Shown: positions 24,056 through 33,701, counted from the stretch's first letter. The stretch: 64,000 nt of DNA from Paenibacillus algorifonticola (GCF_000971975.1 NZ_LAQO01000015.1:124001-188000), one strand, 5' to 3'. Numbers and translations are program-made. The notes: generated by a model from the letters alone, not told the origin.

Positions 24056-25837
24056 ATGAACAACATGAAACGTTTATTTCGAAAAATGTCGCTTAAAAGA
24101 CGGCTGTGGGTTTCGTTCGTTTTATTGACCGTCGTTTGTATTTCTGTCACGGGAACTTATGTTTCCGTGTTTTTTTCTCGTGAAATGGAATCACAGGCGA
24201 CGAAGACTAGCCAGGATACGCTCAATAAGTCGGCGAGGGTGCTGGATGAGCGCTTGAAAAATATCGTCGTGCTGGTCTCCACCCTCATGATGGGCGAACC
24301 TTTCCAGCGCACGCTGAAGGATGTGCAGTCGAGCAGCAAAAAGGAATATTATAATCGGCTCTCTGGGCTGCAGACGCCGTTTGTCCAGTTGATGCTGGCC
24401 GAGCAGTCGATTGACTCCGTGCTGGTGCATACGCCGATCGGCGATTTTTATCCGACGGGAAATCGGCGCAGCTTGAACAGCAATTTTGAGAGCACGATTA
24501 TTAATCAGAAAATAACGGATACGCAGGAAAGATGGAGCAAGCTGTGGGTGCCTGGGCATGCCGATGAGCTGTTCAGCCGGAGAAGCTCCGTTATTACATT
24601 AATTATTAAACCGTTTTTTGATATCCAGCTGCCGGGTGTGTATGTCGTTGTCAACATCCGTGAGGATCACCTGCTGGATTTAATTCAGGCGGATATGCAG
24701 AGCGCCAGCCTCAGTCAGCTTGTCATTGACCGCACTGGAAAGAACGTTTTTGCTTCCACAGGAGGCATGCCGCAAAGCAATCAGCAAATTTATGAGCGTG
24801 TCGGGTCTAGCACGAGAGGAAACTTCGAATTTACAACCGAGAGTGGAGACGCTTATCTGCTTAATTACGCGGCGCTTGGGATGAATCCAGATTGGGTATT
24901 GATTGGGTATCAATCCAAGTCGGAGCTGCTGGAGCCTGTTCAGCGCATGCGCTGGACGATTCTTACGATTATGGGCGGCTGCGTTGTACTGGCACTGGTT
25001 ATGTCCAGCATGCTGTCGGAGCTGCTGCTTCAGCCGCTATTCAAGCTGCGTAATCTAATGGTGAAGGTCGAGCGGAATAAGCTGGACGTCAGGTTCGAGA
25101 GCGTATTTGAGGATGAAATCAGCCAGGTTGGCTACAAGTTTAACCGGATGCTGGAGCAAATCGGCGAATTAATCGAGGAGGTTAAAGCATCCGAGCAGGA
25201 CAAGCGTAAATCAGAAATCAAAGCGCTGCAGGCGCAGATTGATCCCCATTTTTTGTACAATACGTTAAATACGATTTATTGGAAAAGCGAGATGGAGGAG
25301 CAGCAGGCGGTCAGCGGCATGATTGTGTCGCTTTCCCTATTGTTCCGGCTTGGCCTTAACAATGGCCGGGAAATTACGACGCTGCGGCAGGAGCTGGAGC
25401 ATGTGGCGCAATATTTGAATTTGCAGGAAATGTGCTATCCGGATTTATTCCGTTACAGCATACAGACGGTCGATGAGAAGCTGCTGGATACTCCCGTGCT
25501 CAAAATTTTGCTGCAGCCGCTCGTGGAAAACTCGATATTGCACGGCTTTCAGGAGCTGCCCCATGAGGGGGTTATCCGCATTGAGGTGGAAGCCGATGCT
25601 GCCATGGGCTTGCTGATGCTAACCGTTTCTGACAATGGTATTGGCATGGATGCCGAGCGAGTGGAAAAAATGCTGAGCGGTCCAGAGGTGGAACGGACGA
25701 GCTACGCGCTGGCGAACGTACGAACAAGGCTGTCTCTGTATTATGGATACAAGGCTTCCATGGAGCTTGAAAGCGAGCCGGGCGTGCAGACCTCCGTTAA
25801 GCTAATCATTCCTATTCAAGAGGTGATAAACGAATGA
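24056..25837 (+). CDS. YesM-type sensor histidine kinase of the uronate locus
   Basis: A 593-aa membrane kinase. Helices at about 17-40 and about 300-325 flank an extracellular Cache-type sensor domain. HAMP is at about 325-375, the phosphorylation motif is QIDPHFLYNTLNTIYW, and the ATPase domain contains LVENSILHG and DNGIGMD. GAGG lies very close to the ATG at 24056; the ATG at 24065 (MKRLFRKMS) is an alternative start with more usual spacing. The stop overlaps the next gene start by four bases (ATGA). It likely senses the imported oligosaccharide and signals to the regulator at 25834. Confidence 0.9.
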   Translation: MNNMKRLFRKMSLKRRLWVSFVLLTVVCISVTGTYVSVFFSREMESQATKTSQDTLNKSARVLDERLKNIVVLVSTLMMGEPFQRTLKDVQSSSKKEYYNRLSGLQTPFVQLMLAEQSIDSVLVHTPIGDFYPTGNRRSLNSNFESTIINQKITDTQERWSKLWVPGHADELFSRRSSVITLIIKPFFDIQLPGVYVVVNIREDHLLDLIQADMQSASLSQLVIDRTGKNVFASTGGMPQSNQQIYERVGSSTRGNFEFTTESGDAYLLNYAALGMNPDWVLIGYQSKSELLEPVQRMRWTILTIMGGCVVLALVMSSMLSELLLQPLFKLRNLMVKVERNKLDVRFESVFEDEISQVGYKFNRMLEQIGELIEEVKASEQDKRKSEIKALQAQIDPHFLYNTLNTIYWKSEMEEQQAVSGMIVSLSLLFRLGLNNGREITTLRQELEHVAQYLNLQEMCYPDLFRYSIQTVDEKLLDTPVLKILLQPLVENSILHGFQELPHEGVIRIEVEADAAMGLLMLTVSDNGIGMDAERVEKMLSGPEVERTSYALANVRTRLSLYYGYKASMELESEPGVQTSVKLIIPIQEVINE

Positions 25838-27459
25838 GCGAAATTACGATGTGCATTATAGACGATGTAAAGACGGTTATCGATGGCATAGTGTCCAAAA
25901 TTCCCTGGGGAGAGCATGGAATCAAAATTGTGGGAACCGCCGCTAATGGCAATGATGGCTTGCAGCTCATTAAAGAGAAGCATCCGCATATTGTGCTGAC
26001 TGACATTCGGATGCCGATGCGCAGCGGCATTGATATGGTTCGTGAGCTGAAGGAGAGCGGTGAGCCGGAGGCGAAGGTTATTTTTTTCAGCGGCTTTACC
26101 GATTTTACCTATGCCCAGGAATCCGTCAGGCTTGGGGCATTCGATTATTTGGTTAAGCCGTTTACGACGCAGCAAATTGTAGAGGTTGTGCTGCGCGCTA
26201 AAGCGCAGATTGAAACGCAGCGGCTGGAGCAGCTGGACCGGTTGACGCTGGAGCGCAAAGTGAGGGAAAGTCTGCCTTATTTGCGTCAAGAGTATTTTCG
26301 GCTGCTGATCCGGCATGATGAGCTGCCCGAGCGGGCTTATGACAAATGGGAGTTTCTCAGCATCGATATGGATACCCGCCGTTTCGTTGCGATGTCCGTG
26401 CTGATTGAGGGCCTAATGGATGAGCATTCCCTGTCCGTACGGGAAGTGGAGCTAACCCGCTTCGCCGTGCAAAACATTATGGAGGAAACGATTAAAAAGC
26501 AGGCAAAGGGTGTCGTATTTCGAGAGCATCTGGACCAATTTGTCATTTTGCTCAATCCGAATGAGGAGGAAGAGATGCTGGCGCTGGCAGAGGCGTGCCG
26601 GGATAATGTGAATCGCTACGCGAAGCGGGACATTTCCATCGGCGTCGGAAGCTGCGTGGAAGGAATCGACGAAATCGCGCTTTCCTATAATCAGGCGAAA
26701 ACAGCGCTCAGCTACCAGTTTTATTCCGGCAGCGGCTGCGTCATTTCGTATAGCGATATTGAACGGCAAAACCATATTTCACCGCATTATTCCGCAGATA
26801 AGGAAGTGGAGCTGCTCTATTGCTTGCGCTCAGGCAACCGGGAAGGGACAGAAAAGCTGCTGGTGAGCATTTCTGAGGAATGCCTTCGTTATCCGACGCC
26901 GCCTGATCCTGATGTGATGACGAATTTATTTTATGGACTAGCCTTCTCCATCTACCGCGTCATTGCCGAGAAGGCAGACAGCAAGCAGCTCATGTGGCTC
27001 GATGAACGGCTGAGCATCATTAAGAAAGGCCGGTATTTATCCACCTCCGAGCTGATTAATGACGTGAAGGAGCTGGGACTGACCGGCTGTGATTGGCTCC
27101 AGAAGCGCCAGAAAAATAATGTCGGCCAGCTCATCCATCAGGCTATGAATTATGTGGGCGGACGGCTCGGCACCGATTTGACGGTACAGGAATGTGCGAA
27201 TGTTGTGCATTTGAGCCCGAGCTATTTTTCCAATTTGTTTAAAAAAGAGACAGGCATGACGTTTATGCAATACGTCACCTCCGCACGGATGGACAAGGCG
27301 AAGGGACTGCTGCTGGAAGGGATGCAGGTGCAGGATATTACGTATGAGCTTGGTTATCGGGACCGTCCTTATTTCACCGAGCTGTTCAAAAAGCATACCG
27401 GGCTGACGCCTACGGAATTTCGCAGCAAATACGAAAGCCGGACAACGGAAGCGGAATGA
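25834..27459 (+). CDS. YesN-type response regulator (receiver plus AraC HTH)
   Basis: A 541-aa regulator. The receiver domain is at about 1-120 with DD at 10-11 and phosphoacceptor Asp57 (VLTDIRMP). A long middle region of about 120-425 is typical of YesN proteins. The C-terminal AraC double HTH is at about 435-535 (LSPSYFSNLFKKETGMTF; YRDRPYFTELFKKHTGLTPTEF). It is translationally coupled to the kinase. The binding-protein gene downstream has its own extended -10 box at 27518, a likely target. Confidence 0.92.
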   Translation: MSEITMCIIDDVKTVIDGIVSKIPWGEHGIKIVGTAANGNDGLQLIKEKHPHIVLTDIRMPMRSGIDMVRELKESGEPEAKVIFFSGFTDFTYAQESVRLGAFDYLVKPFTTQQIVEVVLRAKAQIETQRLEQLDRLTLERKVRESLPYLRQEYFRLLIRHDELPERAYDKWEFLSIDMDTRRFVAMSVLIEGLMDEHSLSVREVELTRFAVQNIMEETIKKQAKGVVFREHLDQFVILLNPNEEEEMLALAEACRDNVNRYAKRDISIGVGSCVEGIDEIALSYNQAKTALSYQFYSGSGCVISYSDIERQNHISPHYSADKEVELLYCLRSGNREGTEKLLVSISEECLRYPTPPDPDVMTNLFYGLAFSIYRVIAEKADSKQLMWLDERLSIIKKGRYLSTSELINDVKELGLTGCDWLQKRQKNNVGQLIHQAMNYVGGRLGTDLTVQECANVVHLSPSYFSNLFKKETGMTFMQYVTSARMDKAKGLLLEGMQVQDITYELGYRDRPYFTELFKKHTGLTPTEFRSKYESRTTEAE

Positions 27460-27517
27460 TAGTGATTTTGCCCTCCCAGAATCGTGTTTTTGTCCTTCAT
27501 GGGCAAGCGTGCAACGG

Positions 27518-27526
27518 TGCTACAAT
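27518..27526 (+). promoter_or_regulatory. Extended -10 promoter element before the binding-protein gene
   Basis: TGCTACAAT fits an extended -10 box, with no good -35 at the right distance (a TTCATG lies at about 19 bases). A weak -35 fits an activator-dependent promoter controlled by the YesN-type regulator. It lies 74 bases before the ATG at 27600. Confidence 0.4.
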
Positions 27527-27599
27527 GGGGTCAGCAGGAGGAGCTGGGCGGTAGACGCCGCTATAACGCCGCTTGCCAAACAAAGGGGAGGTACGACAG

Positions 27600-29015
27600 A
27601 TGAAAAAAAGATTCGCAACGAAACGCTCGTTTTTGCTTTGCAGCTTGCTGGTAATGGCTTTGATGCTAGGGGCATGCTCAACGGGTAACGGAACGAATGC
27701 CGCACCAGAAGCAAGCGCAGGCACAAACGGTGCAAGCAGCGCAGCAAAGACGAAAATTTCCTATTGGACGATAGATCGTCATGACATGGATTATATGCAG
27801 GAGCAGGTGGACAAATATAACGCAACGAATACAGATAACATCGAAGTGGAAATGAAGGTTATGGCGGATAACTACAATCAGGCGGTAGAGGTTGCGTTTG
27901 CAAGCAACCAGGCTCCTGACATTTTCCGCAGCGGCGACTTCCAGACTTATGTAAATAAAGGCTACTTTGCCCCACTCGATACGCTGCTCAGCAAAGAGTT
28001 TCTGGCGAAATTCGATGGTTTGCTGGTAGAGGATGTATATACAAAAGACGGGCATGTGTATACGCTTCCAAATACAGGCCAGTTCTGGCGTCTGCTGTAC
28101 AATGTAGACCTGCTGGAGAAGGCGGGCTACATGGAGCCACCAAAGACGCTTGACGAAATGGTAGAGATCGCGAAAAAAGTGACCGAGCAAGGCAAGGCTG
28201 AAGGCATTTACGGCTTCGCCAGCAATTTCAAAAATGGCTCCGGCTTTACGCGTCCGGCATTTGCATCGGGCTCGCTCAGCTCGGAAACAAGCCACGAGGG
28301 CTTTAACTACCAAACCGGAGAATTTGATTTCGGCATGTACCGTGATATTGCAGAGGCGCTTCACCAAATGAAAACGGATGGCAGCATGATTCCAGGCGCT
28401 GAATCACTGGATATTGATCCGCTTCGCGCACAGTTTGCACAAGGCAAAATCGCGATGTATGTGAACCACTCCAGTGAGCCGGCAGTCTACACTTCGCAAT
28501 TCCCGACGGACATCAACTGGGCATCGACGCTTGTGCCGACGAAGGATGGCCAAATCAACGGCGTAACTTGGGTTAATGCAGGCGGTTATATCGGAATCAA
28601 TGCACAATCCGACAAGCAAGCAGCAGCTGTGAAGTTTTTAGAATACTTGTACAACACGGAGCTTCGTACGGAATATCAAGAGAAGGGTCTTGGACTTTCC
28701 GTTCTGCCTTATGTAAATGAGGCGGCAGGCAAGCCTGAACTGAAAGGCATCGAAGGCTTCCTTCCAACGAAATATGACGGCATCTATCCAGCAACTCCGA
28801 TTTCAGTTACAGAAACGAAGCTGGAAGGCAAAAAAGCAAGCGACGTATTTATTGAATACATTTTGACCAGCAATCAAGACTTGGAAGCAGCGATTAAAGA
28901 TTTGAATACGAGATACAACAAAGCGCTAGCAGCGGCTCGTACGGAAGGGCTGACAAATATTCAGGCTAATCCGTCGTTCAGCGCCAAGAGCCTGCAAGGC
29001 TCGCTCGGCCAGTAG
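27600..29015 (+). CDS. Extracellular sugar-binding lipoprotein of the uronate locus
   Basis: A 471-aa family 1 solute-binding protein. The ATG at 27600 has AAGGGGAGGT upstream; an earlier TTG is rejected. The signal peptide (MKKRFATKRSF, hydrophobic stretch) ends in the lipobox MLGAC with Cys near residue 26. The body contains ISYWTIDRHDMDYM, FASNQAPDIFRSGDF and KIAMYVNHSSEPAVY, typical of CUT1 binding proteins. It follows the kinase/regulator pair and precedes the lyase gene, and probably delivers lyase products to the permeases at 22290-24032. Confidence 0.93.
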   Translation: MKKRFATKRSFLLCSLLVMALMLGACSTGNGTNAAPEASAGTNGASSAAKTKISYWTIDRHDMDYMQEQVDKYNATNTDNIEVEMKVMADNYNQAVEVAFASNQAPDIFRSGDFQTYVNKGYFAPLDTLLSKEFLAKFDGLLVEDVYTKDGHVYTLPNTGQFWRLLYNVDLLEKAGYMEPPKTLDEMVEIAKKVTEQGKAEGIYGFASNFKNGSGFTRPAFASGSLSSETSHEGFNYQTGEFDFGMYRDIAEALHQMKTDGSMIPGAESLDIDPLRAQFAQGKIAMYVNHSSEPAVYTSQFPTDINWASTLVPTKDGQINGVTWVNAGGYIGINAQSDKQAAAVKFLEYLYNTELRTEYQEKGLGLSVLPYVNEAAGKPELKGIEGFLPTKYDGIYPATPISVTETKLEGKKASDVFIEYILTSNQDLEAAIKDLNTRYNKALAAARTEGLTNIQANPSFSAKSLQGSLGQ

Positions 29016-29033
29016 CCGTATAGCTGAAGGAAA

Positions 29034-29065
29034 AGAGGGGCTGCCTGCGGGCAGCCTCTGCTTTT
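29034..29065 (+). terminator. Terminator after the binding-protein gene
   Basis: AGAGGGGCTGCC (29034-29045) pairs with GGGCAGCCTCT (29049-29059), followed by GCTTTTAAAA. It lies 19 bases after the stop codon. It may be a partial block that lowers expression of the downstream lyase genes relative to the binding protein. Confidence 0.75.
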
Positions 29066-29066
29066 A

Positions 29067-29164
29067 AAATATAGGAAAGAATATGATTTTTCCATCCTTT
29101 CTCTATATTTCTCGGAATGAAACGCGCCGCGCCGCCAGAGGACGGCGACAGCCGTTTCACCTTG
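29067..29164 (+). repeat. 98-bp palindromic repeat, tandem copy 1
   Basis: First of two directly adjacent 98-bp units. The unit has an A/T-rich palindromic half (AATATAGGAAAGAATATGAT and then CATCCTTTCTCTATATT) and a GC-rich half (GAAACGCGCCGCGCCGCC and then GGACGGCGACAGCCGTTTC) that can form a hairpin. It differs from the second copy at one position (AGAGG here, AAAGG there). Confidence 0.85.
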
Positions 29165-29262
29165 AAATATAGGAAAGAATATGATTTTTCCATCCTTTCT
29201 CTATATTTCTCGGAATGAAACGCGCCGCGCCGCCAAAGGACGGCGACAGCCGTTTCACCTTG
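29165..29262 (+). repeat. 98-bp palindromic repeat, tandem copy 2
   Basis: Second adjacent unit, 97 of 98 positions identical to copy 1. It ends 37 bases before the ATG of the lyase gene, so the pair makes up most of the leader region between the binding-protein terminator and the lyase. Confidence 0.85.
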
Positions 29263-29299
29263 TGGATGGGGATGAACAGAGGGAGGAGCGAGTGCTTAA

Positions 29300-31273
29300 A
29301 TGGATCATTTGTATTTTAGGCCGAAGCAGCGAAGCGAGTGGGGAAAAAGCTTTCAGCAGTATTTTCCGCAGCAGGCTGCCGCTGCGATTACCCAGGCGGA
29401 TCGCTGGTGCGAGAATAGGCCTATGATTTGGAAAGGCATTGAAATCAATTTGGGCCAGCCTATCAATTGGCTTTACAATCCAACCGGGGACAAGGAGTTT
29501 ACATGGGGCATTAACCGCTTTAAGCATCTTCGCTCCTTAGGCACCGCCTATGCGTGCACCGGGGACGAGAAATATGCAGCTAAAGCGCTGGAGCATATTT
29601 TAGGCTGGATCGATACGCAGCCATGTCCGCGGGACGTACCGGCAGTGGAACTGACCTATTTTCAAAGACCGGGTCCATGGCGGCTGCTCGAAACAGGGCT
29701 CCGGCTGCGCCAATGGATTTATGCGTATCATTTTTTCGATGAATCGGACAGCTGGAATGGCGAGGCGAAGGAACGGTTTCTCCAATCGGTGAAAGAGCAT
29801 GCCTGGTTTCTCTCTACCTACAAAGCGAGTATTGAAATCAATCATTCGATTATGCATATGATCGGGCTGCTGGGCGCGGGGCTGACCTTTGTGACGTGGG
29901 AGGAAAGCGCGCAGTGGCGCAGCATAGCGATGAAGCGGCTTGAGGAATGCATACGCGTGCAGGTGCTGCCAGATGGCGTCCATTCGGAGCTTACGCCGCA
30001 CTACCATATGGTATCGCTGGAGCTATTCGTCGATTGTGCCGTTATGGCGAAAAAGCGCGGGCTTGCGTTCTCAGGAGAATACGAGCGCATTGTAGCCGGC
30101 ATGACGCGTTTCGCAAGCCTGATGATCAGGCAGGACGGCAGCATGGCGCCATTTGCCGATTCCTTCGCGAACCAGCCGCCTGATTTGAATGCGGCGGCGC
30201 TGTATTATGATCGTCCGGGGCTGCTGCTGGAGGATCAGCTGTATGAGCAGTTTTGGACGGTCGGACCTGAGGCCATCGACCGCCTGCTGGCAGCGGCAGC
30301 TAAGTCGCCAGCAGCAGCATCGCAGTCGGATTCAACGGCAAGCATAGCAGAAGTGCCCGGTGCTCATGCACAGGAGCAGCTGCCGTTTGCTTTTCCGGCG
30401 GCGGGCTATTACGGGCTTGGCGATACGGAGCAGCAGCTCATTTTCGATGCGGCTGCACTTGGCGGACCTCATGGTCATGCCGATGCGCTGTCCTTCGAAT
30501 GGTGCGCCTATGGCGAAGCGCTGTTCGTCGATCCAGGCACGTACACGTATATGGAAAATCCTTGGCGCCGTTATTTCAAAAGCACATCCGCCCACAACAC
30601 CGTTCTCGTAGACGGGCAAGATCAGACGCCTTATTTGCGTACGCAAAGATGGGGCTTGCCGGAGGCTGCCGTTTCCCTAATTGCTTGGGAGCCGAATCAG
30701 CAAATGATCTGCGCGGAGCATGACGGTTATGCTTCCCGCGGCGTAACGCACAGGCGCGCTTTATGGTTTTTGGACAGTGGGGAATGGGTCATTTATGACC
30801 GCCTGACTTCTGCTGGCGAGCATACGTATCAACATCGGCTGCACACTAGGCTGCTGGAGTGGGAGACGCAAAAACGGGTAGCGGGCAGCGCTGTTGCGGC
30901 TAATCAAACGGGCTCCAATGATGAGCCTGCCTGCTACTATGCTAAAGGCAGCGGCTTGTTCAACGGAGTAGAAGCTGCTTCCACTTCGCCACTGACTTGC
31001 GAGCTGCTCGTATTTGGCCCACCGGAGCTGGAGTTTGATGTGGAGGACAGCTGGGAATCGGTGCACCAAATGAAGATGCAGCCGCTGAAGGTGCTTCAGG
31101 GCTTACTGACAACAGAAAATGATGGTGCATGGTTTATTACCGTGATGAAGCCATCACTTGGCACGGAACAGATGCAGACCTCGGAATGGAGCGTCAGCAT
31201 AGGCGAGCATGGTCGCCCTGTTCTGAGTTTAAACCGTGACGGGCACCTTACCGTGTTCGCTATGCCTGAATGA
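29300..31273 (+). CDS. Heparinase II/III-family polysaccharide lyase
   Basis: A 657-aa protein without a signal peptide, so it probably acts on imported oligosaccharide. Residues about 60-330 form the helical (alpha/alpha) toroid, with the conserved ASIEINHSIMHMIG and ELTPHYHMVSLE regions holding the His and Tyr residues used for beta-elimination. After a low-complexity Ala/Ser stretch (about 335-355), residues about 370-640 form the C-terminal beta-sandwich, with GGPHGHADALSFEW as the family signature. GGGAGGAG lies about 12 bases upstream of the ATG, a longer than usual distance. The substrate is probably a uronic-acid-containing polysaccharide; heparin itself is not implied. Confidence 0.85.
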   Translation: MDHLYFRPKQRSEWGKSFQQYFPQQAAAAITQADRWCENRPMIWKGIEINLGQPINWLYNPTGDKEFTWGINRFKHLRSLGTAYACTGDEKYAAKALEHILGWIDTQPCPRDVPAVELTYFQRPGPWRLLETGLRLRQWIYAYHFFDESDSWNGEAKERFLQSVKEHAWFLSTYKASIEINHSIMHMIGLLGAGLTFVTWEESAQWRSIAMKRLEECIRVQVLPDGVHSELTPHYHMVSLELFVDCAVMAKKRGLAFSGEYERIVAGMTRFASLMIRQDGSMAPFADSFANQPPDLNAAALYYDRPGLLLEDQLYEQFWTVGPEAIDRLLAAAAKSPAAASQSDSTASIAEVPGAHAQEQLPFAFPAAGYYGLGDTEQQLIFDAAALGGPHGHADALSFEWCAYGEALFVDPGTYTYMENPWRRYFKSTSAHNTVLVDGQDQTPYLRTQRWGLPEAAVSLIAWEPNQQMICAEHDGYASRGVTHRRALWFLDSGEWVIYDRLTSAGEHTYQHRLHTRLLEWETQKRVAGSAVAANQTGSNDEPACYYAKGSGLFNGVEAASTSPLTCELLVFGPPELEFDVEDSWESVHQMKMQPLKVLQGLLTTENDGAWFITVMKPSLGTEQMQTSEWSVSIGEHGRPVLSLNRDGHLTVFAMPE

Positions 31274-31292
31274 AACGATTGGAGTGAAGCAT

Positions 31293-33701
31293 GTGGATAA
31301 GCAAAACGGATTTATTACTCATTATCTGACTTCAGGAATGCGGTTGAGTGACTTTATATCTGACAAAACCGATAAAAACCAAATACGCTATGAGCAATAT
31401 TTACGCTCGATTGTCGCGGACAGGGATCTTCCGGCACCTGTGGCTTCAGAAGCCATCCAAATCGGCGCCGAGAGCGAGCTGGGGCTGCCTTGGGAATATC
31501 TTTACCCGTGCAGCGGCTTCGTTAATTTCAGCCAGTTTTCGTTTACCCCCCAGAAAGTAGAGCTGCTTGCCGCTACCGTGCTTGTTGCGGAAGAAGACCT
31601 TGTCGTCTTGGCAAATCTATGGACGTATACAGCGATAGAAGTATGGCTCAATGGGGAGAAGGTCAGCTCCGTCGCCGAGCCTGTATATAAGCCGATTAAT
31701 AAACAGGAAATGCAGCTGCCTTTGCGCAAAGGCAGCAACACGATGGTCATCCGCATGCAAAATTTGGCGGTACGTGATACGCGGAATATTTTCGGCATTC
31801 AATTATTGGAGCATTTGGACCGGATTACGGTGACGCTGCCAGATGCGGAGCAGGCCGAGCCGTTTCTTGCGCTGGACCGCTTCCTGTCGGGCATTACGCT
31901 GAAGGGCAGCGAGCTTTGCTTCCCGGCGGAAGCGCCGTGCAGCATCTATCTAGCGTACGGTGAAGAAGTGAATGATCGTCTGATTGGCGAGGACATTAGC
32001 GGCAAGAGCAGCGTGAAGCTTGACGAGGGTGCGCCAATGGTAATTGTATACGGTGAAATCGGACCAAGAAAGCTGATTCGCAAAATCGAGCTGCTGCAAA
32101 ACAAAAAGCCGATTTACCGCAAAGGAGCAGCGGCAGCCGAGGTTAAAGTCGCTATGTTTGAGGAGATTGCCACAATAGGCACAGAGAAGGCGTTTCAACC
32201 GCTGCGCTTTGGTTTATTTTACGTGCTGGCGCGCTGGAACTTGGGACAACCCGGCGTTAATGATGAACAGCATATTTTGCACGCGCTTGGACAAATTGAG
32301 CGGCGCGAGGATTGCTCGGACTTTATCCTCGCGGGCTTACTGCGCTTCATGCAGCAGCATAAGCTTCCGGCCCATTTAACGGAACGCACCGAGCAGGCTA
32401 TTTTAAATTACCGCTTCTGGATGACAGAGAACGGCTCAGACGGTATGTGCTTCTGGAGCGAAAATCACGCGCTGATGTTCTATATTTGCGCTTACATGGC
32501 GGGCCGCGAGTACCCGGATCAGCTATTCGCTAGATCGGGCCGTACGGGCGTTCAGGTCAGTGAAGTGGCGATAGGCCGAATCCGCGAGTGGCTGGATGAT
32601 GTCGAGGAATACGGCTTTGAGGAGTTTCTCAGCGCGGATTATATGTGCGTGACACTGGGGGCGCTGCTCAATGTCGTCGATTATATGGAGGAAGAGGAAT
32701 CAGCTCGGGCAAGCCGATTAATTGACGAGATGCTGAAATCCTTTGCTTATCATACGTTCCGCGGCTCAATTATTGCGCCGCAAGCACGCATTTATCGCTC
32801 TGTCATTTTGCCGTTTACCCAGTCGGCCCAGTCTTTAATTCATCTGCTGAATCCTGAATCCCCTATGGGCAACAGCGAATGGATCGTTTTTCTGATGAAC
32901 AGCAAATACGTGATGCCGCAGCATTTCACAAGCTTGATGAATGAGTCTTTGGAGCTGGAGTACCAGACCGGGAATGCATGGGTGAAGCTCAACAAGCAGC
33001 CGAATTATATGCTGACCTCGGTTCAATCACCGAGATATGATGCTAACCCGTCCTTCTGGCAAAATATTAGCTTTGACGAGTCTGCTGACATCGAATCGGG
33101 CGATTATGTTAAATCGTTTAATGAGCGTTTTCACGGCACATCGCGTTTTGAGCCGGGCGTGTACGGGTATCAGCAGCATATGTGGTATGCGGCGCTGGAC
33201 AACGATACGGTGCTGTATACGAACCATCCAGGAGAGCTGACCGACGATGGCGGCATGCGACCAGGCTACTGGTATGGAAATGGCATCATGCCGGCGGTCA
33301 AGCAGCAGGGCAGCGCGCTGGGCGCGATTTATGAAATCGGGGAGGACCATCCGGTAACGTTTACGCATCTCTTTTTCCCGGAAGCGAAGTTTGATGAGTT
33401 TGACCAGGACGGACACTGGCTGTTTGGGCAAAAAGGAAGCGGCTACGCCGCGATCTGGTGCAGCGAGCAGATGGTTCCCCATCACGACCGCCTGTTCCAC
33501 TGCGAATACCGGGCATACAGCCGCAAGAACGCGTATTTCTGCAAGCTGGGCTCGGAGCAGGAGTTCGGCAGCTGGGATGAGTTTAAAGCGGCATGCTACC
33601 AGCTTGCTCCTGCCTTCGATTCCGCTGCCCTCAAGCTGACCGCAGCGGATGATTATGAGCTGAGCTTCGTCCGCAGCAGCAACAAAACGCAATATGTTTA
33701 A
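31293..33701 (+). CDS. Unrecognised 802-aa protein of the uronate locus
   Basis: I do not recognise this family. The GTG at 31293 (MDKQNGFITHYL) follows GGAGTGAAGC at good spacing, 20 bases after the lyase stop; GTG 31284 is less likely. There is no signal peptide or membrane segment, so it is cytosolic. Residues about 1-190 look like a beta-rich carbohydrate-binding or jelly-roll domain (FTPQKVELLAATVLVAEED; LANLWTYTAIEVWLNGEKV). The middle, about 295-560, is mostly helical and resembles an (alpha/alpha) toroid (MCFWSENHALMFYICAYMAG). The C-terminal third is beta-rich with His and Trp clusters (YGYQQHMWYAALDND; VTFTHLFFPEAKFDEF). The order helical barrel then beta-sandwich mirrors lyases and GH88/GH105-type enzymes, so a second uronate-processing enzyme is plausible. 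Confidence 0.7.
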   Translation: MDKQNGFITHYLTSGMRLSDFISDKTDKNQIRYEQYLRSIVADRDLPAPVASEAIQIGAESELGLPWEYLYPCSGFVNFSQFSFTPQKVELLAATVLVAEEDLVVLANLWTYTAIEVWLNGEKVSSVAEPVYKPINKQEMQLPLRKGSNTMVIRMQNLAVRDTRNIFGIQLLEHLDRITVTLPDAEQAEPFLALDRFLSGITLKGSELCFPAEAPCSIYLAYGEEVNDRLIGEDISGKSSVKLDEGAPMVIVYGEIGPRKLIRKIELLQNKKPIYRKGAAAAEVKVAMFEEIATIGTEKAFQPLRFGLFYVLARWNLGQPGVNDEQHILHALGQIERREDCSDFILAGLLRFMQQHKLPAHLTERTEQAILNYRFWMTENGSDGMCFWSENHALMFYICAYMAGREYPDQLFARSGRTGVQVSEVAIGRIREWLDDVEEYGFEEFLSADYMCVTLGALLNVVDYMEEEESARASRLIDEMLKSFAYHTFRGSIIAPQARIYRSVILPFTQSAQSLIHLLNPESPMGNSEWIVFLMNSKYVMPQHFTSLMNESLELEYQTGNAWVKLNKQPNYMLTSVQSPRYDANPSFWQNISFDESADIESGDYVKSFNERFHGTSRFEPGVYGYQQHMWYAALDNDTVLYTNHPGELTDDGGMRPGYWYGNGIMPAVKQQGSALGAIYEIGEDHPVTFTHLFFPEAKFDEFDQDGHWLFGQKGSGYAAIWCSEQMVPHHDRLFHCEYRAYSRKNAYFCKLGSEQEFGSWDEFKAACYQLAPAFDSAALKLTAADDYELSFVRSSNKTQYV

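Noticed and set aside
27678-28367. 229-aa minus-strand open frame
   Set aside because: It is antisense to a clear binding-protein gene and looks non-coding in composition.
29067-29262. Possible CRISPR array
   Set aside because: The units are directly adjacent without spacers and there are only two of them; no cas genes are present.
28978-29426. Open frames of 71 and 81 aa across the tandem 98-bp repeats
   Set aside because: They arise from the repeat itself and have no start signals.
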